Shown here: piece after piece, positions 44,225 to 56,500 of the stretch
Layout: every line of letters starts with the position of its first letter
Numbering within the stretch: position 1 is the stretch's first letter
Assembly (NCBI GenBank): GCA_958295665.1
Contig: OY282558.1
Coordinates: 332,479,106 to 332,543,105, forward strand
Direction of reading: 5' to 3'
Length of the DNA stretch: 64,000 nt
From: Tipula vernalis
Taxonomy: Eukaryota; Arthropoda; Insecta; Diptera; Tipulidae
Program-made: the position numbers and the translations under genes
Notes under the pieces: model-generated
The model's input: only the letters and a program-made list of their open reading frames with translations
The model's database searches: none
Told to the model about the DNA's origin: nothing

Positions 44225-45600
44225 ATGGATGCAGTTAGTTCTGGAACGACTATTGAACAAAGGAGTAAAGCAACAGAAAGGCAAAGAAAATACCGTGCGA
44301 CATTAATGTTTAAAGCAGAGAACCCTGAAATTGTAACACCAGTTTTATGTAATAATCAGACGCCAAAGCAAAAAACCGTGTTCGCAAATATCTTTCACAA
44401 AATAACGAAATGAAAAAATTGGTTTTACGTGAATTGCTGAAGGAATATGATCCCGAATTTTGCAAAATATTAAATAGGCAAAGTTATCAAAATCGACAAC
44501 ATTCCAAAAATGCAAAGATAGCTGATAATAAAAGGGAATTAAAACAAAAACGTTATATGACAATGACAATTGGTGAAGCCTACGAAATTTACAAAAATGA
44601 AACTAAACGAGAACAAATTATCGGGAAGACAAAATTTTACGAATTGCGGCCGTCACACATAATGCTTGTTGCAGATACACCACACAATGTTTGTGTCTGT
44701 CAAATCCATGCTAATTTTGAATTCTTGTGAAGAACACACAATTATCACATGACACATACAATGAACATTGTATGATCATGTCATGTGGTAATTGTGAAAC
44801 AGATGTTCAAGACGTACTACCGATTCTGTTCGAATATGATACAGTTCTATCCTGGAAAAAATGGGTTAAAGAGAAACCAAGTGTTGAGCAAGAATTGCAA
44901 AGAATTTATAGATGAAAACGAAATTACTTTACAAATTGATTTCGCTGAAAATTTTGCCATATTCAACCAAGATAAAATTCAGGCTGCACATTTTTGCTAC
45001 GACCAAATAACAATTTTCACAGCGAGCGCCTAGACAAAAGAACAAGTCCGTTCTATGGTCGTGGTTAGTGATTACTTACAACATGATAAGTTTCCGTCTG
45101 GAAGTATTTGGAGACTGATTCAATACTTAATTTGTCAGGCTTCTAACATACAAAGACTTAAAATATTTTCTGATGGATGCGCGAGCCAATCCAAAAATAG
45201 ATTTATTTTGAGAAGTTTACCAATTCTATAATTGCAATTTAACATTCAAATTAGTTGGTCTTTTTTTTGCAACATCACACGGGAAAGATGCGGTTGATGG
45301 TATAGGAGGAATTATTAAAAGCAGTGTGTGGAATAGAATTAAATCCCGACAAGCAATAACTGGTTCTGCTGAGGAATTCGCTATTAAGGTATTTTACATT
45401 GCCAAAAACGAAGTTGGCAATAATAGAAAAACTTGCATTTTTTTCGAATCTTTATGGAAAAGCGTGCCGAAAATTCCTCATTTATAAGCCCAACATCAAT
45501 TTGACGTATCCACCGATAATTTCCTCGTTTATTCACCTACTGCAAACTCTAAAATTACTAAAAAGGTTGTATATCCATGGAGTAATAAAAATGATCCTAA
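44225..45600 (+). pseudogene. Unclassified transposon-like gene (FSDG/SHGKD type)
   Basis: The plus-strand remnant reads through several frames: a basic N-terminus (QRSKATERQRKYRATLMF), a helical block with YDPEFCKILNRQSYQNRQ, a Cys/His region (HNVCVCQIHANFE, then MSCGNCETDVQD), then ITLQIDFAENFAIFNQDKIQ (44921-44980), VSDYLQHDKF, IFSDGCASQSKNRF (about 45160-45200) and ATSHGKDAVDGIGG (45269-45310). The acidic residues in QIDFAEN, FSDG and the HGKDxxDG block are candidates for a DDE-like catalytic centre (inference). It shares motifs with the minus-strand gene nearby but is not a simple duplicate. Motifs like GTACATGTGACAT (about 44010) and its inverse (about 45670) hint at inverted termini. 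Confidence 0.5.
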
Positions 45601-47162
45601 CTAGGTCGTGAATTTTAATAATTACGTACGTTATCTTATTTAAGAAGTCACAGTACGTAACATGCGTGACATGTACGTAACAAATGAATTTTGTACAAAT
45701 AAACTAAACTAAATATATTAAAATAAAAATATGTATACTGATGGGATTTCTCATTTATTTTGCTTTATTCGACAAATAAGACTAATTGATTAATATACTC
45801 AATTCGATAAATTTTAAAATAGTTATTGAAATAGTAATGTAACTACAAATTTAAAAAACCTGACTGCACAGTTATAAAACACTTATACAAATTGAAACAT
45901 GTCACTGTACGAAACACGGAATCCGTGGAATACTATATCGATTTCGATGAATAGCGCGTGAATACGATATCGGTTTACTGTGAATACGATATCGTATCGA
46001 ATACTTATTAAAAAATTTCATCGTTTTCAACGCTTTTTATACCCAAAAATTTAGTCGAATTTAACGGCATCACTGTATAATTTTGTTGATTAAAAACTAA
46101 ATCAATGTTTTCAGGTTCCTGTCATTATGTTGTGTGTAAAGTATATACTGAGCAAATCTGGATACATCTAGTTAGTTAATTATTTTACCCCATTATTTGA
46201 ATTGTTTGGCACCAGCACTGGGCTTTTTATTAAACTATTAAAGCAAAAGAGTTGATTTGGATCAACCAGGAAAATAATTACTGTATAATGAACTGTCTAA
46301 TAGCATATTTTCCATTTTAGTGCTCAATTTAATAAAGTGTATGGAATAAAGTGTATTTTGGTATCATTTAGCTCCGCTCTACCCTAAATACCACTTTGTA
46401 GTTCCTCTATTTCTATAAACAACTTTGTTATTTTCTGTTATGTTTTTAAAATCAATAGATAATGTTTTCAGAATCATCTTGATTTAAATAGAGCCGGCAT
46501 GTGGAAAATGAACTTAAAATAAGGGACATATAAACACTAAAAATTAATTTATTTTCATAGAGTTTGAATGAAAAAACGTGATTTTGATTAACAATGAAAC
46601 ATGAATAAAAAGTTAAACCTAGTTAAATAACTTTTTCTGAAATCGCTAAAAAACAACTCAATGTCTTACTCATTTAAAACACAGGTTTTCAAATTTTTCT
46701 TATTTTCCAGCAATAATCAAAAGAAAATAAGGGAAATTAAATTAAAAAAACTTTCTACAATTATAACAATACGTTTTAAAAGGAGAAAATTGAGTTTAAT
46801 GACGTCATGAATTGTCCACATCTAAAACCAATAGTGAGAAAAAAGACAACACGTCTCCGCTCAACAATCGAAATTAAAATAAATCAAAAAGAGCCAAACA
46901 GAATAAATTAAATCAATACAATGAGCGTCAAGAAAACAAAAAATCAAAATAGGCAATGAAATAGATGATTATTCAATTGTTTATAAATTTCGAGTTATGA
47001 GTTTATGACATAGATTACAAAAACAACAATAATTGAAAGTTCAAAAATACCTTATTTTTGAAGACGATTTTCGTTAAAAAATAAACATATTCATGACTCG
47101 ATTTTTCAATCAAATAAAATTAAGTGTTTCATGAACATTTTTGTATAGAATTAAAACAAAAG
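45601..47162. other. AT-rich intergenic sequence
   Basis: Apart from the possible terminus around 45630-45700, and CGATATCG-like short repeats near 45935-46000 (TACGATATCG occurs twice), nothing recognised. Confidence 0.5.
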
Positions 47163-47483
47163 CACATGATAAAATATCAGAGCCTACTGTACAAATAAGA
47201 GCCTCCAGTATCGACTGTATTTTTTACTGTGCTTAAAATAAGATCCATAGAATTTTTGTTTACTATGAAACTATATGGGAAAACGATTATTTTCATTTAC
47301 AATTTTTGTTTATTAGAATTAATTATGCTAATTAATAAACGAAAATTGTAAATGAAAATAATCGTTTTCCCATATAGTTTCATAGTAAACAAAAATTGTA
47401 TGTATCTTATTTTAAGCACTGTAAAAAATACAGTTGATACTGGAGGCTCTTATTTATACAGTAGGCTCTGATATTTTACAGTG
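47163..47483. mobile_element. Near-perfect 321-bp palindrome (MITE)
   Basis: Arms of about 150 bp around an AATTAATTATGCTAATT centre at about 47323. Outer ends read TAAAATATCAGAGCCTACTG on the left and its complement on the right; inner arms share CGATTATTTTCATTTACAAT and its complement. Only a handful of mismatches by eye. No coding capacity. TSD uncertain. Confidence 0.9.
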
Positions 47484-48788
47484 CGTCGCCAAATTATTAG
47501 GGATACGTCGAATCCGGTGATAATTCTAAACGCGTCATAAAAAACTATTTTTTTCGATTTATTTTATTGAAATACTTTTTTTAAAAATAGAAGGATTTTT
47601 GTTGTACATAATAGTATATGTAGTTCTGTCGACGTATTGCCCTACGAAAATACTACACTTTTTCGAAAGCTCTCATGATTCCCACTAAATAGTTGGAATA
47701 AAAATATAAAATCTCGATCAGAGTTTGATAAAGCACTAATTAATGCTTGACCAAGATTCCGAGTAAATGTTCTCAAATATTTTAATGAGAAATAGAATAT
47801 TTATATAATTTTAGGAAATACTAGGATTATTCGATACTTTGATTTTTCGAGATACGAATAAAATTACCAAAAACAATACTCCGTATTTTGAATACTACGC
47901 ACCGTTTTACAACAGTACTTTAGACTACAAAGCGATAGCATTTCTAATGAAAGCTATCAGCACATTTTATTTATAGGTCACGCAATAGACTTTCAAAATT
48001 TGACCTTTCTTTTTAATTGTTGCCTTAGAGAATAAAAACGAAAATGTATATTTTGAGGTTTTAATTTTAGAAAAAAAAAAAAAAAACTAGAAAAACATGA
48101 AAACGAAGGAAATGGTTTCGTTTTGGATGGTTAGCAAAAGGATTGAAAAAAAAAATAAAAATGTTGTGTGCTTATTCTAAATAATATAATTTATCTTGCT
48201 AATTAAAATTGATATGGATAGTTTGGTAACCCTTTTTTAACATTCGTTTATACAGTTTTGTTGAAAACTAAAATTAAATATAAACTTTCAATGTATTTGT
48301 AGTTTATTTTTAGGTTGGTTCTATTTTATTGTAAATTTAATTTGGGACTTTTATTATGTTGTTATTTAAATGTATAGTTGACATATAAGTAATTAATGCA
48401 AACATAATATTTTTTTGTGTATACAATTCACAAAGTACTTAATTATTCATTTATTTGATCAAATTACTTTAAGCAATAAAACCCTTTGACAACATATTCC
48501 TGGCAGCAAAATCCCTTTGATAAAATTTTTAGGCAACATTCATTTTTAACAAATTATTGTTAGTGTATTCCGACGAATTTCATTGTTATAGTCTAATCGA
48601 GCATTTCTCAACTAACTCCTGTGGTTTATATAATGTATAGTAGTAGAATCGCAAGTTGATGGAAAACTTACCATAAAGTATTTTTAGAATAAAAAATTAT
48701 TATTTAACCATTTTGGTAATTTTGTAAAAATTGCGTACATTCTTTCCAACTGGGCATTTGTTTCCAATTCAGTTTTTCCATTATTGGT
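47484..48788. other. AT-rich intergenic sequence
   Basis: A-run at 48070-48086; otherwise nothing recognised. Confidence 0.5.
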
Positions 48789-48837
48789 GGGGCGGGGCGG
48801 GCGGGCGGGCAGGGGAGTAGGCGGGCGGCGAGAGGGG
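48789..48837 (+). other. G-quadruplex-like G-rich tract
   Basis: Six G-runs of 3-4 with 1-2 base loops at 48789-48815 (GGGGCGGGGCGGGCGGGCGG and on), then further runs to 48837, isolated in AT-rich DNA. It meets the usual G4 pattern on the plus strand. Confidence 0.85.
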
Positions 48838-50451
48838 TGAGTACACGAGAAAAAGCGACGGAACAACTATAACAACAACGTCAAGCAACGTTTGATATTG
48901 TTAATACAAATTTTGGTGAGCACATGGTAACGTGATGATGATGGAATGAAATCCCTCGCCCCTCCCCCAACCAGTGGTAGAAGAGTGTAATATGTCATAT
49001 AGAGTAAAATAACAATAATAGATTACGTTCCTCACATCTTTTCAGAACTTGCGGCTCTAACGGGTGAACCCTGTTGTGTTAGGGATTAAGAGATTGATTC
49101 TGTGTTGTCTTGTGCTTTAACAATTTGTCATATTAAACAAAACAAAATAAAAAAAATAAACAGAAAAAAACTAACGAAACACCTACTAAATGTTACTAAG
49201 GTATCTGGAACCGAGTCAATTCCCCTAATTATTAATTTACCTTTCCTATCCTTCGGTCTTGTTATGTGTAAAGGGTGTACGGAGGGCCCGTCCGGTGTCA
49301 TCCGGGAGTCTAGTTTAGGCTTGATCTTACATTCTGATCAATCAATCAAATTCAGCTTTTTTCTTTATTGATAGAAAAAGACATCAACTTATCTGAATTC
49401 AAAATCCTTAAAAAACGTAAAATATTCAACACCGAGTCAACAATTTTGGTAAATTTACACAAATATGGAAAAAAATTCGACTTATAGTATTGAATCAATA
49501 ACCCAACAATAAATTTTTGAGAGGTGTGCCTTCAGTGCACTGCAATTAGTATAATATATCCTAAATTTTTCTCTGTCGACGGATTTTTGAAACCTTTCGC
49601 CTTTGGTTCTTTTCGAAAATAGGCCAAAATTTAACCTTTAAAAATTGTAAATTTTAAAATTTCTTGCTATTATAAACAATTTAACTAAACAAGGGGTTTT
49701 AGGGTCGCTGTAAACGATTCTGAATGTAAAATTAAAAATCTAGGCCCTATCATGATTTCGGATCACAAAACACGATACTTTTTCGCTATCTATGATGAGA
49801 ATGAAAATGAAAATTTCTGAAATTTAAAAGAAACTAATCATGATGAATAAAAATGAATAACGTTAAACTTTCACGTTCAATTCCAAATTTTAAAGCTTCA
49901 TCAAGTTGGGTTTGAAGATTTTGTAAATTGTAATTTTAGAAATCTACAACTCTACTCATCACACAATTCTGTTTCTCCTTCTTTTATATTCTCGTTCTGT
50001 TACATGTACGTAAAGAGTTAGAAAAAAAATTAAAATGTATGCTCCTATTCACAAAATGTGAAAAATCTATAGCCATTACTTTACAGAAATTGCTTATAGC
50101 GAAAAACTTACAGAGTACCGAAAATTGGTGTTCACAAACTGTAAGAACTTTGCCACTCTAAATAAATTAATATTGAATTTCTCACTTTAAGAAAAATATT
50201 AGCCTTTGCCACTGCCTTTGCCGATTGCCACTGGCTAAAACTCAACCAGTCTGAGATTCTCGATATTGTTCAAAGCAACCTTTTATTTGCTTTAGAGATA
50301 ATATAATGAATAACGAAAATATAACGATCCATAACGAAAATTTATGGGCATAGTCTGGTTATGATCCGCGAACTATATTTCATGATAAACGCATCCCTTT
50401 TGTCAATGAACTTCAACCAGAAGAAAATATAACCGAGACAATTGAGAATAA
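48838..50451. other. AT-rich intergenic sequence
   Basis: Slightly higher GC to about 49020, with CCCTCGCCCCTCCCCCAACC at 48953-48972. A donor-like TTTTGGTGAGC at 48911-48921 is unsupported by any coding frame. No gene recognised. Confidence 0.4.
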
Positions 50452-53400
50452 TTGTGTTGGAACTGTAAACGGCTCGCATAATAAAATTACTACCAAGATT
50501 GTCCTCGGAATTTAATGCAACTTTTCTTTTTTGGATGTGGCAAAGAAAATGTGAAAACAATTAATTGTTCACATTAAAAATCATATACCAGTTCGAAAAA
50601 TATGCGATCGGGTTTTGTTAGAACTGGGCTGCAAATTTCGCAACAGAACGGAAGCGTTCCCAGACCGAAAAATCTTCTACAGATGAACAAGTTCCACGAT
50701 TAAACGAATCATTTCATCCCAATAAGTTAATTGTTACCGAATTCGATTATACACAACTTTTTGATGAGAACCAACCTAACTCTTTTGATTAAGTGTGCTG
50801 CTACAATTTTAAGTTCTCCCTCTAAAGAAAATAACATTCGACCGTACCTCAATTTTAACATATTTGGTAAAACTTTACCTAGATTGCTTGACAGCGGAGC
50901 AAGCATCAGTATTCTGGGTAAGGGTTTGCTTAATTTCTGGTGTGATATTAACCGATAATAACTTCAGTTAAAACTGCCGATAACACCGCAAACTAAATAA
51001 TCGCTCATATAAAATTATCCGTTCAGAGTTTACATAGTTCCTTCCAGAATATCTTATACTTAGGGATAAAATTGTGGAACTATGACGAACTAGGTGCCAT
51101 GTCGGTGGATGACAAAATGCATTATGCTTAGTCTAACCAAAGAATAAATAAGAAGACTGAGTTTAGTTAGAGATAAATCTCCGTCATTTACAAAACTAGG
51201 GCTCGGTTGTACTCATTTGCACTGGTATAGGATAGATGTTGGCTCAGCGCTTCCAATAAAACAGCAATATTTTCCGGTATCGCCGATTGTCCAGGAAAAG
51301 TTGTACGGTTAAACTGACCAGATGCTACCACTTAATATGATAGAGCCAAGTAAAAGCCAATAGTCTTCTCCTGTTGTTATGGTGAAAAAGTCGAACGACA
51401 AGCCACGGCTGTGCCGAGACTACAGAAAACTAAATTCTGTAGCTGTTAAAGGTTCCTACCCTCTTCCTATCATGAAAATGGAAATTATGAAGTACTCTAA
51501 GTACATATGGGCCCTTTATCTAAAGGATGCCTTCCAGCAAGTTTCGTTGGAAGGGTTATCAACAGAAAGGGCAGTGTTTTTAGCGCCAGGACGACCGCTA
51601 TACCAGTTTAAAATAATGCCGTTTTGGCTCGGTAATGCTTCTCAAGCAACGTGCCGCTTAATGCACAAAGACATCCCACGATCGGGTCTTTGTGTACTTG
51701 GATGACCTAACATCGATGAACACCTCTTGATATTCACTGAAGCCGCAAATAACATTTCTAGCGTTGGTTTAACGATGAACGTAGAAAAGAGCTTCTTCTG
51801 CATGAAGAATATAAGTTACCTTGTGTACGTAGTTTGAGATGAAGGTCTTCGAACCGACCCTATCAATTTAGAATTCCTTAATCGGTGAAACAAATAAGGT
51901 GCTTCGATGGAATGGCGGGTTGGTATCGAAGGTGTATTCCCAATTACGCACAAATAGCCTCGCCGATTTTGGGCCTTTTAAAAAAGAATATAAAATTCAT
52001 TTGGAACAGCGAAGCCCAATTGCCTTTTAAGAGTTTGAAGTGTAAGATGTCTAACGCTCCAGTGGTTACAAAGCCTGATTACCTCAAGCAATTTTTCATT
52101 CGTTGCGATGCGATCACGGTAAGGCTTGGAGGTGTCCTTTAAAAAAAATGATGACTCTGTCGAGCGGCCTATATCCTTCTTCTCTCTAAAGCTCAATTCA
52201 ACAGAAAAAAACTACTCCGTGACTGAACTTGAATGTTTTGCTGCGGACCTGTCAATAAAAAAATTTGGATAGTACGTGGAAGGCTACAGATTTACCGTGA
52301 TTATTGGTCATACTAGTCTGAAATAGTAAGATGGAGGCTTTATTTATCTTCAGTCCTTTTATTTTGAAATAGTTCACTAAAAAGTCAAGGACAATGTAGC
52401 CGACACTCTTTCTAAGATATTATGTGATACCGTATAGGAACTGAAAATGTGCCGTAAATTCTGTGTAGGCAACATAGACCTTACTACGCCTGCATTAAGA
52501 AATGGGAGCTATGTACAGCTCAAAAAGAACGTAGATGTTAAGCCGATTCAATACCCTAACCTACATATATTGGAAGGTCGCAACATATATACGAATTGAA
52601 GCTAAAACTAGCGATCTACTTCTTGTACTTCAACTTGGTAGTTATGGATACCTGAACTATAAGTATCTGATCTGATCAAAGCAGAACATGGTGAACCAAT
52701 CGCTGCTCATGGAGTAATAAAGAAAATGATCTGTAGAGCCGGAAACTTTAACTTAAACTTTACTATTGGCGTAAAATAGCAAATAACATATAGTATACGA
52801 CTATGTGGCAAGATGAGACATGTGCGAAAGTATGAAAACGTCAAATTCGATTACACGAACCGAAATAGCGCGCACAGTCTTTCTCGAACGTCTATTTCAG
52901 AAAGTCTATGTCAACTTCTATGGTATCCATCCAAGAACAAAAGCCGGAAAAACTATTATTTTTATGGTTCAATAAAGGATCAACTACAAATATAATAGAC
53001 TTTCTAAAAATGAAATTATATTGTTATATGGCTGCCCAAAGACAATCTTCGCGGATAATGGGGTTCAGTTTCTCAGAAAAGATTTGCAAAAGTATCTTTC
53101 CAAATACGACATAACGCATGAGCAAACACCTGTGTATTCACCTCAATCGCATATATCAGAGTTGGTAAATAGGTCGATTTTAGGTTCAATAAGGTCCTAC
53201 ATCAAAACAGATCATAAGCTGTGGGTCGAACATCTGAGTGAAATATCTGCGGCACTACAAAGTGCCACCGTTCGATAGAGAATAACTCTCCTTATTATAG
53301 CCTGTTTGGTTAAGAAATGATCCATCATGCGAATACTTATAAACTTCTGCGAGAAACAAGCAGTTTAAATGAATCTCTGGTCGAAACTTTACCACCTAAT

Positions 53401-53541
53401 ATCAAACAACCAATTATTCATGCCATAATCCATGATAATTTGGAAAAATCATTTAACATATACTGTCGAACTTATACTTTAAGCTCAAGGCCAATACAAT
53501 TCTTTCAAGGACAAAGGTGTTCGTTAACCTTATGTCTATAA
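50452..53541 (+). pseudogene. Gypsy-family element C: gag end, protease, RT, RNase H, integrase remnants
   Basis: Fragments in Gypsy order: nucleocapsid scraps (CWNC then YQDC, FFFGCGKENV, 50452-50580); protease with D-S-G-A (from 50890); RT entry MVKKSNDKPRLCRDYRKLN (51379-51435), then FWLGNA where the family has FGL-NA, and YLDD at 51695-51706 in a shifted frame; RNase H with PISFFSLKLNSTEKNYSV (about 52165-52225); pre-integrase LIKAEHGEPIAAHGV; and integrase core with FADNGVQF (about 53047) and SPQSHISELVNRS (about 53140), the Glu being the third catalytic position. Many stops and frameshifts. No LTRs identified; a TGTAACGACTGG at 53686 might start a 3' LTR but no partner was found. Distinct from elements A and B. 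Confidence 0.8.
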
Positions 53542-56500
53542 CCGGCTACACGGGTAGCAATTTCATTTTAAAATGCTCGTACAATTTTTAATTTTTGAAT
53601 TACGTAATTCTTACTCCTCGACATCCTCAAAATTACGCGGGTAGTCAACAGAAGAAATCAAAGAGATTCTCCCATCTAGAATCTGTAACGACTGGCCCTG
53701 CTCTGCGTTCCAAGTTGGTTAACCATCCCTGATAATTAATGATTAAACCGTATATTAAGAACAATCTAGAAAAAAATATAAAAAATCGTACAAAAACATT
53801 GAAGCGCGGGAAAATCAAGTTTGTAGGAGAAAAAAAAATTACTAAGCTGAATAATCCCGTTCAAAAATAAAGAAATAATAAAACATTTTGTATTGGGTGG
53901 GAATTTTTTTTTGTTGAAAATTTTTTTTTTGGATCAAAATGAACAATTTTGGATAGTACACGGCTCTCTGTTTGCGTGATAACTTAAAAAGTTTTTTTCT
54001 GTTGCGATATAACCAAAAATTGTAAAAAAAATATATTTCAAGCTTTTGGTTTTCAAGTTCTAAGTTTTATCTAAGTTTTCTATTTTTGTTAAAATAACCA
54101 TATGTGATATCTGAAATATGGTGATATATTAAAACAACAAGCTATGATGTTGTTAATACTATAAAAATAAAATTATTTTAAACGTTATAAAATAAATAGA
54201 CAAATGTTTAAAAAATTCTAAATAACGTTATGGTTTATAAAAGTAATTATTAAGAAAAGTTAGTTAAATTCTCAGTTATCTAATATTAAGCGTAGTGAAA
54301 ATTTGTAAACTAATAGTTAAATCATTTGTAATTAGTGAATACATTGTTATATGATTCTTAAATAATAATAAGAAAAAAAAAATATAATAATAATCATAAT
54401 TGTCCAAATCGAACGGTATCTGAAATTAATGCCCGAACTCAACGTTAATAAAATTATGAATGAGTTAAAGGACAAAAGTGTATATGATCCATTGATCACA
54501 AGTGAAATTATATAGTCTGAATAACATTTTTTTTTATCATACGTATTGTATTAAAAATCTGTAAACGACACAAAACATTATGTAGTGTAATCGAAATAAA
54601 ATTAAATCGTGTACAAATATAAAAACAACAAAATAAAAACCTTTAACAGTGAATATGATCTTGTGATCGTGCTAAAAATAATAAAGAATAACAATTAAAA
54701 GTCGTTGTGGGCTAGTTTAACAAAATTGATGAACAGATTATTCAAAATTCAATATAACAAGCGCCACATGTTCATGGTAAAGTGTATAAATAGTAAGACC
54801 TACAAATTTTTTTTATAATTGTGGAACATAATTAATTAAAATAAACTATTAATTCTATCTAAAACTGAGTATTAATCGTAAATAAATAAAACAGTTATAT
54901 AGTGTAGTGTGGAAAAAAAAACCAACATAAAAAGACAAAAACCGTTAATAATAATAAAAAAATTGAGCCAAATGTTGGCATTGGTGCAACCGCTAAAAGC
55001 TATGACCTACATATTAACATTCTGGAATCAGGTTATCTTTTAATTATAAATATTTATATTATATTCTTTTAGTTTTAAGTTATTAGTTATCTATTTGCTT
55101 TATATCTTTCTAAAGAAATAATAAATTAGATTTAGGTTGTGACGTCACAGGTGATAGGGTTTAAGTTAACAATTTTATTGAATTTTTCACATTTTCTAAA
55201 TTTTTGTTCTTTTCTTTAATTTTTTTTTTCTCAATAAAATCCGGTTAAAAATATTATTTCAAATAATTTTTTTTTATTACAACATCTGCGGGTTAAATTT
55301 TTTAAAATTTTTTTTTTGGTAATATTCGCATTTCGCTTTTCAGGATGAGAAGCTAAAAGCTTAATTGTGTAGAGGAAGAGGTAGGTGTGATCACAGTCGA
55401 TCATGGTAAGTTGGTCCCTCTCTTGAGTTCTGTCCTTTTTTTTTCCTGTTCCTTTCTTTGCGGTTTAACTTAATTTCCTTAAGCTTTGAGAAACCCCACC
55501 CCAATCCACTGAGCTTAGCCGGCCAAAGAAGACCGCCTCAAAGCCTCTGAGGGAATAGAAAAATTTTCTAGTAACAGCCTTTGATAGCTTGCTATCTACG
55601 GGTTGTTACAAATCTTCTACTTAAGTGTTTCATAAGAAAATGTCGTAACAATACTCGCAACAAATTCCTGGAATTTCTCTTAATCGAAAAGTTTTATCCT
55701 GAAAACGAAATTAAAATTGTGATGTAAATATTGTAATTTGTGATAAAAAAATGCATTTTTAATTTAAATTTATTACATAATTATCAAACATTATCAAAAA
55801 AAAAGAAAAAAATGTTTTGTTTTTGTACAACTTACGATTTGTTTACAATTATTTTTACCAGGTCCGCACTAAAAGTGTAAATAATGCCGCGTTTTTACAA
55901 AAATTATTTTTAATAATAAAATTAATTTTATTAAAAACTTTTTAAACAACCCACTTCATTCCAATCTATTGAATAAAATTCTAAATATGGCCCTGAACTA
56001 TTTTAGTATTTCTCTTTTTCGCACAGAATTGTCTATGCTTGACGTGTGTTTATTTCTTATCTATTGTATTATTTTTGTAAGCATTGTATTGCCATAAAAA
56101 TTTGATTTCATAATTTCTCAAGTAAACCATATACAAATTAAAATTAAAAAAATTCGATAATTGAAAAAATAATAACAACAAAAACTTGTGGAACCAGTGG
56201 TTGTGTGTTCAGTGCACACTGGCTATTTACAAATACGTTTTCCGCATAGTGGACCGTTTCTTTGCTTCCAAAAACTCGTAAGATCCCATCGCGAATTTCG
56301 CCCGACGATAATGGTTGGATGATATTGAGCAGATATTTGAGTGTGTTATCGGGAACGCATTCAATGCCTGAATGTGAGTCGAAATGACTTTAAATGTGGT
56401 CAGTGAAACTCCGCATGTTATGAGTTTATTAGCCGGGTTTTGCTGTAAAAATTTTAAATAACGTTGAAAAAGAAAGCAAAAGGCAACCATTTTTGATTAA

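Noticed and set aside
49102..49371. 89-codon plus-strand ORF
   Set aside because: Low-complexity Lys/Asn start, no domain, no splice or promoter support.
55360..55650. Possible LTR or host exon with a GTAAGT donor near 55409
   Set aside because: Higher GC and a donor-like site, but no coding frame, no matching second LTR and no acceptor partner.
53542..55650. Two-kilobase 3' LTR of Gypsy C starting at TGTAACGACTGG and ending at CGTAACA
   Set aside because: Tempting ends but no 5' counterpart found upstream of 50452, so it cannot be supported.
56227..56490. 87-codon minus-strand ORF
   Set aside because: No recognisable domain and no neighbouring exon-like structure.
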